The notes beneath the pieces were generated by a model. It made no database searches. It worked only from the letters and a program-made list of their open reading frames with translations, and was not told the origin of the DNA. Positions 1-5,275 of a stretch of 5,364 nucleotides of DNA are shown here, in pieces. The stretch's first letter is position 1; each line of letters starts with the position of its first letter. The position numbers and the translations under genes are program-made. Origin of the DNA: Pseudomonadota bacterium (lineage in GTDB: Bacteria; Pseudomonadota; Gammaproteobacteria; Steroidobacterales; Steroidobacteraceae); contig CANGMU010000169.1 in assembly GCA_947454665.1 (NCBI GenBank), positions 1 to 5,364 on the forward strand. Direction: 5' to 3'.

Positions 1-280
1 AGATGTCGTTGGTCTTCTTCTTCTGCTCTTCCGACATCTGGCCGCCGTTGTCCTTGGCGACCTTGGCCTCGACCGTGGCCTGCTCCGTCTGCAGGCAGGC
101 CTGGTAGGCCTTGATCGACGCGTCGTATTCCTTGACGGCCTTCACGGCGGTCTGCATGTCTTCCAGCGACGCCGTCTCACCCTCCGGGATCTTGGCAGGC
201 GCCTTCGGGTAGGTGCAGTCCGCCATGGCGGGCGCGGCGAAGGTGGCGGCGAGAACGGCAAGGCCAATCAGCTTTTTCAT
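1..280 (-). CDS. Small exported protein of unknown function (C-terminus outside window)
   Basis: An open frame reads leftward from an ATG at 280 and is still open at the left edge, so only the first 93 residues are visible. It begins MKKLIGLAVLAATFAAPAMA, a textbook Sec signal peptide with an AMA cleavage site before Asp21. There is no lipobox, because the first Cys (Cys22) is at +2 rather than +1. The mature part is short-helix-like, rich in Ala, Lys, Glu and Gln, with a second Cys at 62 that could pair with Cys22 in the periplasm. The stretch from about residue 38 looks helical or coiled-coil-like (EEQKKK near the edge). A purine-rich GGGGG lies about ten bases before the ATG and could serve as ribosome binding site. 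I recall similar hypothetical proteins starting DCTYP after the signal in gammaproteobacteria, but no function is known to me. It diverges from the tRNA gene. Confidence 0.8.
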   Translation of the reverse strand, partial: MKKLIGLAVLAATFAAPAMADCTYPKAPAKIPEGETASLEDMQTAVKAVKEYDASIKAYQACLQTEQATVEAKVAKDNGGQMSEEQKKKTNDI

Positions 281-337
281 CGAGCAAGTCCCCCCGGGAG
301 TGGTGTTGTATCGGGCATAGGGTCGTCCCGTGGGCCC

Positions 338-343
338 TATAAT
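338..343 (+). promoter_or_regulatory. -10 box of the tRNA-Arg promoter
   Basis: A perfect TATAAT lies 22 bases before the first base of the mature tRNA, which would give a short 5' leader of about 15 bases. I see no good -35 hexamer at normal spacing; the only TTG-type candidate (TTGTAT at 306-311) is too far upstream. The opposite strand reads TATTAT here and could also serve the leftward secreted-protein gene, but it lacks a -35 partner as well. Confidence 0.55.
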
Positions 344-365
344 ATGCGAACATTCCGCCAACAGC

Positions 366-442
366 GCGCCCGTAGCTCAGTTGGATAGAGTAGCTGGCTT
401 CGAACCAGTTGGTCGGGAGTTCGAATCTCTCCGGGCGCGCCA
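366..442 (+). tRNA. tRNA-Arg, anticodon TCG (reads CGA), CCA encoded
   Basis: The full cloverleaf can be drawn. The acceptor stem is 366-372 with 432-438 (GCGCCCG/CGGGCGC, seven pairs). The D arm is 375-378 with 388-391 (last pair G-T). The anticodon stem is 393-397 with 405-409, around the loop CTTCGAA, so the anticodon is TCG at 400-402. The variable region has five bases. The T arm is 415-419 with 427-431, around the loop TTCGAAT. The discriminator base is G439 and CCA is encoded at 440-442. The length of 77 bases is normal. No integrase gene or repeated 3' end is visible, so there is no sign of use as an attachment site in this window. Confidence 0.97.
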
Positions 443-444
443 GA

Positions 445-485
445 TGGAAACGAAAAACCGGCGTTATGCCGGTTTTTTGTTTCCA
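445..485 (+). terminator. Rho-independent terminator of tRNA-Arg (long stem, bidirectional-looking)
   Basis: The arms 445-462 and 468-485 pair along 18 consecutive positions with a single G-T wobble, around the five-base loop GTTAT. The GC-rich core ACCGGC/GCCGGT is followed by six T, and the outer part adds an A-tract on the left. Read on the other strand the core is followed by five T, so it could stop transcription in both directions. It starts only three bases after the CCA, so the tRNA is a single-gene transcript. Confidence 0.92.
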
Positions 486-537
486 CAGGTCTGCAGCCGC
501 GAATTCGCCTTCTCTTCGGGCTTAACATGTGCCGGCA

Positions 538-1452
538 ATGAACGCCGACGCGCTTGTCGCCACGACACGGATCACCCCCGGGACGCCGGCTGCCCGCGGC
601 GCCGCGTGGCTGTTGCAGGGGCAATTGGCTGCCTGGCGAATCCTCCTGCCCGCCGTGCTGGCCGGCGAAGACCCGGAGGCGCTGCATCAGTTGCGCGTCT
701 GCGGTCGTCGACTGGTCGCCGTGTTGTCCGTCTTGGAGGCTGCGCAGGTTCCGCAGGCACGACCACTGCGACGGCGAATCGGCAAGCTCTTGCGTCGTTG
801 CGGACCAGCCCGTGATCTCGATGTGCAGATTGCGGTGCTTGAGTCGGCGTTCAGCGCGGACACGCTGCCTGTGCTGCTGGGCTTCCTCAGGATCTTGCGC
901 TGGCGCCGGATTGCCGCGCAGCTGAACCTCCTGCGGCTTTTCGAGAGCACCGACACCCATACGCTGTTCGTTGCGCTGGACGGCCTGGGCGCACAGCCAC
1001 CGCGAGAGCAGGGGACGCGGGCACTGGGGTCGGTGGCGCGGGATCTGGCACGGCGTGGTCAGCGTCAGGTCAACCGGGCCGCGCGTCGCCTCGACGAGGC
1101 GTTCTCGCTCGGGCAGTGCCACGCGTTGCGCATCGAGACCCGGAAGCTCCGTTATCTCGCCGAGCTTCTTGAATCTCTGTCTGGCATGCCGTTGACTGAT
1201 GACCTCCGGCGTCTTCAGCGCCTGCAGTCGTTGCTGGGGCGAATCAACGATGCGCGGCACTTGATTCCCGCGTTCGAAATCGCGGCCTCCCGGCTGCAGG
1301 GGCGGAGCTCTGCGTCCGCCTTGCGGGTAATGCGGCGGGTTGTGGAGCGTCAGCGGAAATTGCTGCAGGACGCACGCGGCAAGCTGCGCGCGGCGCGAGT
1401 CGCCGTCGAATGGGACACAAGACGGTGGAATAAGCCCCGCGCCCGGTTGTAG
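538..1452 (+). CDS. CHAD-domain protein (probable polyphosphate-binding)
   Basis: The protein has 304 residues from the ATG at 538; an in-frame GTG at 529 would add MPA and cannot be excluded, as neither start has a clear Shine-Dalgarno. CHAD domains are helical bundles lined by conserved histidines and basic residues, and known members bind inorganic polyphosphate. Both hallmark segments are present: EALHQLRVCGRRL near residue 50 (His50) and CHALRIETRKLRY near residue 195 (His195). Each half also has its supporting motif: RDLDV near 92-96, and the second-half stretch LGRINDARH. The protein is very Arg-rich, as expected for a polyanion binder. There is no signal peptide or membrane segment, so it is probably cytoplasmic or granule-associated. 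No CYTH triphosphatase domain is fused and no polyphosphate kinase gene is nearby. The dsbA gene starts 39 bases downstream and may be co-transcribed. Confidence 0.9.
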   Translation: MNADALVATTRITPGTPAARGAAWLLQGQLAAWRILLPAVLAGEDPEALHQLRVCGRRLVAVLSVLEAAQVPQARPLRRRIGKLLRRCGPARDLDVQIAVLESAFSADTLPVLLGFLRILRWRRIAAQLNLLRLFESTDTHTLFVALDGLGAQPPREQGTRALGSVARDLARRGQRQVNRAARRLDEAFSLGQCHALRIETRKLRYLAELLESLSGMPLTDDLRRLQRLQSLLGRINDARHLIPAFEIAASRLQGRSSASALRVMRRVVERQRKLLQDARGKLRAARVAVEWDTRRWNKPRARL

Positions 1453-1491
1453 GCTTCAGGCCTGTACGCTTCACACGAGAACAGGCACACC

Positions 1492-2193
1492 ATGACGACG
1501 GCACGACGGACATTGATGAGGCTGGCGGCGCTGCTGCTGGCGGGCGTGGGTTCGCTGGCGATGGCGGCCGACGCGGCCAAGTGGGTCGAGGGTCGGCACT
1601 ACGTGGTGATCCGTCCGGCACAGACGACACAGGTCCCCCCGGGCAAGGTCGAGGTGCTGGAGGTTTTCTCCTACGGCTGCCCCGCCTGCTTCCAGTTCCA
1701 GTCGACGGTCGAGAAGATCCGCGCGGGCCTGCCTTCGAATGCGCAGATGGCCTTCGTGCATGCCTCCTGGAACCAGAGCGAGTCCTGGCCGCTGTTCCAG
1801 CGGTCCTTCATCACCGCGCAGTCGCTGGGTGTCGCCGACAAGAACCACACGGCGGTCTTCAGCGCGATCTGGGGTGAAAACGGTCCCCTCGCCGTGGCCG
1901 ACACGAAGACCAACCGGCTCAAGACCCGGCAGCCGACGATCGAGGACGTTGCGGCCTTCTATGCGAAGCGCGGCGGCGTGACCGAGTCGAAGTTCGTCGA
2001 GACGGCGAAGTCCTTCTACGTCGAAGCCCGCATGAAGCAATGGGATGCGCTGATCAAGGCTTACCAGGTGTCCGGCACGCCGACGCTGATCGTGGGCGGC
2101 AAATATCGCCTCGATCTCGGCATGGTCGGCACGGTCGGCGAAACGCTCGAGCTGATCAAGTATCTCGTGCAGAAGGAAGCTGGCGGCCGCTGA
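1492..2193 (+). CDS. dsbA: Thiol:disulfide interchange protein, DsbA family
   Basis: The protein has 233 residues. A Sec signal peptide (RR near the start, hydrophobic residues 8-23, AMA before residue 26) sends it to the periplasm, where DsbA proteins insert disulfide bonds into newly exported proteins and are re-oxidised by DsbB. The thioredoxin fold is marked by VEVLEVFSYGCPACF, with the redox pair Cys63/Cys66. The cis-proline loop is SGTP (Pro197), and it is followed by the usual LIVGGKYR strand. The helical insert between them (about 75-190) has DsbA-like length. The CXXC dipeptide is Pro-Ala instead of the Pro-His of E. coli DsbA; the residues between the cysteines tune redox potential, so this enzyme may be less oxidising. 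The ATG at 1492 is preceded by AGG at 1483-1485. No dsbB is in view. It could be a DsbL-like paralogue. Confidence 0.92.
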   Translation: MTTARRTLMRLAALLLAGVGSLAMAADAAKWVEGRHYVVIRPAQTTQVPPGKVEVLEVFSYGCPACFQFQSTVEKIRAGLPSNAQMAFVHASWNQSESWPLFQRSFITAQSLGVADKNHTAVFSAIWGENGPLAVADTKTNRLKTRQPTIEDVAAFYAKRGGVTESKFVETAKSFYVEARMKQWDALIKAYQVSGTPTLIVGGKYRLDLGMVGTVGETLELIKYLVQKEAGGR

Positions 2194-2209
2194 TCGCACG
2201 CCTCCTGCA

Positions 2210-2244
2210 CAGCAGGGTCCGCATGACGAGGGGCCCTGTTGTTC
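2210..2244 (+). terminator. Probable terminator hairpin after dsbA
   Basis: The arms 2210-2220 and 2231-2241 form eleven pairs (two of them G-T wobbles) around a ten-base loop, with the core CAGGGTCC/GGGCCCTG. It sits 16 bases after the dsbA stop. The following TTCT is a poor T-tract, so termination may be partial. The hairpin also contains an alternative ATG (2223) of the next gene and the AGGG before it. Confidence 0.55.
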
Positions 2245-2250
2245 TAGACT
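2223..2250 (+). promoter_or_regulatory. Weak promoter candidate for the ABC/gamma-CA pair
   Basis: ATGACG (2223-2228) and TAGACT (2245-2250) each match the sigma-70 consensus at four of six positions and are 16 bases apart. The predicted start, near 2257, would leave almost no leader before the ATG at 2259. This is only suggestive and would fit the lack of a Shine-Dalgarno there. Confidence 0.2.
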
Positions 2251-2258
2251 TCGCTCCC

Positions 2259-3785
2259 ATGGTCACTGAAGCAAGGCCGCTGCGCACCCGGTTCCTCGAC
2301 GTCAGCTTGACGCACGTGGCTCTGGCCTACGACGGCAATCCCGTGCTGCGTGATGTACGATGGCGCGTGCGTCCCGGTGAACGCTGGGTGCTGGCCGGCG
2401 GCAACGGGGCCGGCAAGACGCAGTTGCTGAAGGTCCTGGCGGGCGATGTCTGGCCCACGCCGACGGGCCGCGAACGCCTGCGTTACGTCTGGCGCGGCCA
2501 GTCGCATGCGCAGCCCGAGGCCGTGAAGGAGCAGATCGCCTATCTCGGTCCCGAGCGGCAGGATCGCTATGAGCGCTATGACTGGAATTTCACCGCGACG
2601 GCGATCATCGGCACAGGCATCCATCGCAGCGACATCCCGCTTGATCCGCTGACGCCGGCAAACCATCGGCGCATCGCGTCCCTGCTGGCCCGCCTGAAGA
2701 TCACGCACCTCGCACGTCGCCGCTTCCTCACGTTGTCATATGGCGAACGCCGGCTCGTCCTGCTGGCGCGTGCCCTGGCCTGGAAACCGGCGCTGCTTTT
2801 GCTTGACGAAGTGGCGAACGGGCTTGATGTCGGCCACCGAGAGCGGCTGATGCGATTCCTGACCAGCACTGCCCGCTCTCAGCTGCCGTGGGTACTGACG
2901 ACGCACCACGCGGCGGATGTGCCCGCGTCGGCCACTCACTTGGCCGTTCTGCGCGATGGCCGGATCGAAAGGGCAGGGCGGATCACGCCCGCTGCCTTGC
3001 GTGCGGCCTTCGGTTCCCAGGTCGCGGCGAAGTCCAAGCCGATTGCGCCCCCGCCGCGCCGGACGCGTCGGACGCGCGTGCTCTTCTCGCTCGAGCACGC
3101 AACGGTCTACGTCGATGGCGTCCGGATCCTGCGCGACATCGATCTGAGCGTGCGGGAAGGCGAATGCTGGGTCGTGCACGGTGGCAACGGGGCGGGCAAA
3201 TCCACCTTGCTCAAGACGGTTTATGGCGAGCATCCCGTTGCAGTCGGCGGTCACATCCGCCGGCACGGCGTCGAGCCCGGCGTCCCCCTGCAGGATTTTC
3301 GGGCCTGGGTCGGCTATATCGCGCCCCAGCTGCAGACGGACCAGCCGCAATACCTGAACGTGCTGGACACCGTGGGTTCCGGCCTGCATGCCAGCATCGG
3401 ACTCAACCAGTCGCTGACAGCCGCCGAGCGCCGCAAGGCCCTTGCTTCGCTGGCGCGCTTTGGCCTCTCGCAGTTCGCGTCGCGCACGCTGCGCGCCCTG
3501 TCCTATGGCCAGTTGCGACGGGTGCTGTTCGCGCGGGCTTGGGTTCGCTCACCCCGCCTGCTGCTGCTGGATGAACCCTATGCCGGCATCGACACGCCCA
3601 CGCGTGCCGCGCTGGCGGGGCAGGTCGATGCGATGATCGCGCAGGGACTCACGGTCGTGATCGCCACCCATCACCGCGAAGAATGGCCTGTCGCGGCAAC
3701 CCATGAGCTGGAACTTTCCGGGGGTCGCAGCATGTACTGCGGTCCTGTTCGACCTACCGCGCAGCACAGGAAACCACCACGATGA
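2259..3785 (+). CDS. Tandem ABC ATPase, ModF-like, no membrane domain
   Basis: The protein has 508 residues from the ATG at 2259. It carries two complete ATP-binding domains and no transmembrane segment. Domain 1 has Walker A GGNGAGKT (47-54), signature LSYGE (159-163), Walker B LLLLDE (catalytic Glu184) and switch His216. Domain 2 has Walker A GGNGAGKST (308-316), Q-loop Gln357, signature LSYGQ (414-418), Walker B LLLLDEP (Glu439) and switch His471. An Arg/Pro-rich linker (about 258-274) joins them. Order, length and the aromatic in the signature resemble E. coli ModF, an ATPase named for its position beside the molybdate transporter; its role is unclear. No modABC genes are visible here. 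The lack of a membrane partner also leaves a regulatory role possible. The start is uncertain: ATG 2223 has a better AGGG but lies in the hairpin, and the frame further upstream only overlaps dsbA. The stop overlaps the next start. Confidence 0.85.
   Translation: MVTEARPLRTRFLDVSLTHVALAYDGNPVLRDVRWRVRPGERWVLAGGNGAGKTQLLKVLAGDVWPTPTGRERLRYVWRGQSHAQPEAVKEQIAYLGPERQDRYERYDWNFTATAIIGTGIHRSDIPLDPLTPANHRRIASLLARLKITHLARRRFLTLSYGERRLVLLARALAWKPALLLLDEVANGLDVGHRERLMRFLTSTARSQLPWVLTTHHAADVPASATHLAVLRDGRIERAGRITPAALRAAFGSQVAAKSKPIAPPPRRTRRTRVLFSLEHATVYVDGVRILRDIDLSVREGECWVVHGGNGAGKSTLLKTVYGEHPVAVGGHIRRHGVEPGVPLQDFRAWVGYIAPQLQTDQPQYLNVLDTVGSGLHASIGLNQSLTAAERRKALASLARFGLSQFASRTLRALSYGQLRRVLFARAWVRSPRLLLLDEPYAGIDTPTRAALAGQVDAMIAQGLTVVIATHHREEWPVAATHELELSGGRSMYCGPVRPTAQHRKPPR
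3768..3771 (+). promoter_or_regulatory. Ribosome binding site of the gamma-CA-like gene
   Basis: AGGA, followed by AA, lies inside the last codons of the ABC ATPase gene, ten bases before the ATG at 3782. It fixes the start of the downstream protein and supports translational coupling. Confidence 0.6.
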
Positions 3786-4303
3786 TCTACGACTACGACG
3801 GACACCAGGTCGAGATGACGGGCCAGGTCTTCGTGGCGCCAAGCGCCGACGTCATCGGCAAGGTGCGTCTGTGCGACGGTTCCAGCATCTGGTTCGGTGC
3901 CGTGCTGCGCGGTGACAACGACTGGATCGTCGTGGGTGAAGGCAGCAACGTTCAGGATGGCACGATCATCCACACGGACCCTGGCTTGCCGGTCGTGATC
4001 GGCAAGGACGTGACCGTGGGCCATGGCGTGATGCTGCACGGCTGCGAGATCGGCGATGGCTCGCTGATCGGCAATCGTGCGGTGGTGCTGGATGGCGCGA
4101 AGGTCGGGCCGCGTTGCCTGATCGCCGCCGGCGCGCTAATCACGCCCAACATGCAGGTGCCGGAAGGTTCGGTCGTGATGGGCGCGCCCGGCAAGGTCGT
4201 GCGCCAGCTCGCAGAAAAGGACCTCGCGCGCCTTGCACACGGCGCGCAGGCCTATCGGCTCAAGTCAGCGGATTACGCGCAGAAGCTCAAGACCCGTAGC
4301 TGA
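3782..4303 (+). CDS. Gamma-carbonic-anhydrase-like hexapeptide-repeat protein (YrdA/CaiE/PaaY type)
   Basis: The protein has 173 residues, the usual size for this family of left-handed beta-helix trimers. Hexapeptide repeats run from about residue 16 to 140 (for example VIGKVRLCDGSSIW and VIGKDVTVGHGVML), followed by a C-terminal helix (about 150-170). The metal-binding histidines are all present: His64 in TIIHTD, and His81 and His86 in VGHGVMLHGC. Arg43, Asp45, Gln58 and Asp59 in the RGDN and NVQDG motifs also match the gamma-CA core. Members bind zinc or iron, and some hydrate CO2, but many have no measured activity. There is no signal peptide, so it is cytoplasmic. The segment SLIGNRAVVLDG has Asn-Arg where most relatives have Met-Gly. 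The ATG shares four bases (ATGA) with the ABC ATPase stop, so the two are co-translated. An acyltransferase activity is less likely given the intact histidines. Confidence 0.93.
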   Translation: MIYDYDGHQVEMTGQVFVAPSADVIGKVRLCDGSSIWFGAVLRGDNDWIVVGEGSNVQDGTIIHTDPGLPVVIGKDVTVGHGVMLHGCEIGDGSLIGNRAVVLDGAKVGPRCLIAAGALITPNMQVPEGSVVMGAPGKVVRQLAEKDLARLAHGAQAYRLKSADYAQKLKTRS

Positions 4304-4312
4304 GGCCATCGG

Positions 4313-5209
4313 CTAAATGCTGATCTGCGTCTGGAAAACCAGCACGGCTGCGCCTTCGATGTGAGCGCCCGCGCAGCGACCCCTCGCATCCACATCCAGC
4401 TGGATGCCCACTTGGCCGGCCCGACCCATGTGATGGCCCTGCGCACCGCGGAACCCCGCGCGGCCTTCACGCACCGGCAGCAATCCCTGTTCCAGCAGGT
4501 GCGCGCCGAGCAGCCCATGGGCGTTGCCGCTGACCGGATCCTCCGGAATGCCGAGCGCCGGGCAGAACATGCGCGATTCAACATCAACGCCTGCGACGGA
4601 AGGCGCACGCGAGAACACAAAATAACCGGCCGCACCGATCTGCGGTGATAGCCGGCCCAGCGCGGCAAGGTCCGGCGCGAGTCCCTGCAGGGCCCCACCT
4701 TCCTTCAGTGCGAGCAGTAAGCGCGTGCTGCCGCTGCCGGCGATGCGCGGCGTGCATTCCGGATCCAGCTGCGCGGCGTCGAGGCCCAGCGCATCCAGAA
4801 CGGGTTGCAGTTCCCCGTTGTCCAGATAACGCCCCAGTGCCGGTGGCGGCTGGCGTATCGAAAATCCGGCGCCATTTTCCAGCACGCTGACTTCGACGAG
4901 GCCGCTCTTGCCGGCCTGTCTGCGCGAAGGGCACGGGTCTCGCGACGCGAGCACCGCATGCGCGGCGATCGTTGCATGGCCGACGAAGGCGGCCTCCGTG
5001 CGGGGCGTGAAGAAACGAACCCGGATGTCGTGGTCATCGCCCGCAGCTGCGAGCACGAAGGCCGTGTCGCCGTTGTTGAGTTCGCGGGCGATCGCCTGCA
5101 TCTCCGCATCGGACAGGCAATCCGCGCCCAGCACGACACCCGCTGGATTGCCGGTGAACAGCCGCGTCGTGAAGGCATCGACCTGGAAGACATCAACCGT
5201 GCGCGACAT
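4313..5209 (-). CDS. PhzF-family isomerase/epimerase-like protein
   Basis: The protein has 298 residues, with the duplicated fold of PhzF and diaminopimelate epimerase. It begins MSRTVDVFQVDAFTTRLFTG, followed by NPAGVVL, the classic N-terminal signature. RFFTP (65-69) and GHATIAAH (77-84) mark the first-half active-site loop, and GIPEDPVSGNAHG (220-232) marks the second, with Asp224 and Gly228 conserved. PhzF itself isomerises a phenazine precursor; most family members, like E. coli YddE, have no known substrate. No other phenazine genes are present, so a phenazine role is not supported. At the position of the PhzF catalytic Glu45 this protein has Asp48 (NNGDTAF). The start at 5209 is chosen because AGGAG lies seven bases upstream and the family similarity begins there; in-frame ATGs at 5230, 5236 and 5248 lack support. 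It converges on the gamma-CA-like gene and diverges from the riboswitch. Confidence 0.92.
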   Translation of the reverse strand: MSRTVDVFQVDAFTTRLFTGNPAGVVLGADCLSDAEMQAIARELNNGDTAFVLAAAGDDHDIRVRFFTPRTEAAFVGHATIAAHAVLASRDPCPSRRQAGKSGLVEVSVLENGAGFSIRQPPPALGRYLDNGELQPVLDALGLDAAQLDPECTPRIAGSGSTRLLLALKEGGALQGLAPDLAALGRLSPQIGAAGYFVFSRAPSVAGVDVESRMFCPALGIPEDPVSGNAHGLLGAHLLEQGLLPVREGRAGFRGAQGHHMGRAGQVGIQLDVDARGRCAGAHIEGAAVLVFQTQISI

Positions 5210-5216
5210 CGACAGG

Positions 5217-5221
5217 CTCCT
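5217..5221 (-). promoter_or_regulatory. Ribosome binding site of the PhzF-like gene
   Basis: AGGAG on the minus strand, seven bases before the ATG at 5209. It decides between four possible in-frame starts in favour of the shortest, which also gives the normal family length. Confidence 0.85.
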
Positions 5222-5233
5222 GTGCGGCATGTG

Positions 5234-5250
5234 CATTGCGTCTTGCAATG
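5234..5250. repeat. Perfect inverted repeat CATTGC-N5-GCAATG, possible operator
   Basis: Six-base arms at 5234-5239 and 5245-5250 are exact reverse complements around the spacer GTCTT. The element lies between the divergent PhzF-like gene and the riboswitch, and its right arm overlaps the -35 candidate of the rightward promoter. The size and position would fit a dimeric regulator, but a short dyad can also arise by chance. Confidence 0.35.
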
Positions 5251-5270
5251 TGGTCTATCGACGCTACCAT
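5243..5270 (+). promoter_or_regulatory. Promoter candidate for the TPP-riboswitch transcript
   Basis: TTGCAA (5243-5248) and TACCAT (5265-5270) are separated by 16 bases, and each matches the sigma-70 consensus at four of six positions. The predicted start near 5277 coincides with the first base of the riboswitch fold, which is the main support for the call. Confidence 0.45.
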
Positions 5271-5275
5271 ACGCG

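Noticed and set aside
366..442. tRNA-Arg as an integration site for a genomic island
   Set aside because: No integrase gene, no repeated tRNA 3' end and no base-composition shift appear next to it.
330..815. Rightward open frame spanning the tRNA and the start of the CHAD gene
   Set aside because: Its N-terminal part (AQLDRVAGFEPVGREFESLRAR-like) is simply the translated tRNA-Arg, and it then runs out of frame through the CHAD gene.
337..1260. Leftward open frame of 307 codons across the CHAD gene and tRNA
   Set aside because: It is antisense to a well-supported CHAD gene, and its end (GEIRTPDQLVRSQLLYP) is the widely mis-annotated translation of the tRNA-Arg complement.
1451..1463. Small AGGC-N5-GCCT hairpin after the CHAD stop
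   Set aside because: Four pairs only, no T-tract, so it cannot be called a terminator.
1471..2199. Leftward open frame of 242 codons opposite dsbA
   Set aside because: It is a GC-rich antisense shadow with no recognisable domain, while dsbA on the other strand has every family motif.
2040..2258. Upstream extension of the ABC ATPase frame into dsbA
   Set aside because: The frame is open but the residues are Arg-rich and unrelated to ABC proteins, and it overlaps the conserved end of dsbA by about 150 bases.
5210..5248. N-terminal extension of the PhzF-like protein from ATG 5248
   Set aside because: The extra 13 residues match nothing in the family, include the ribosome binding site itself, and overlap the dyad and promoter region.
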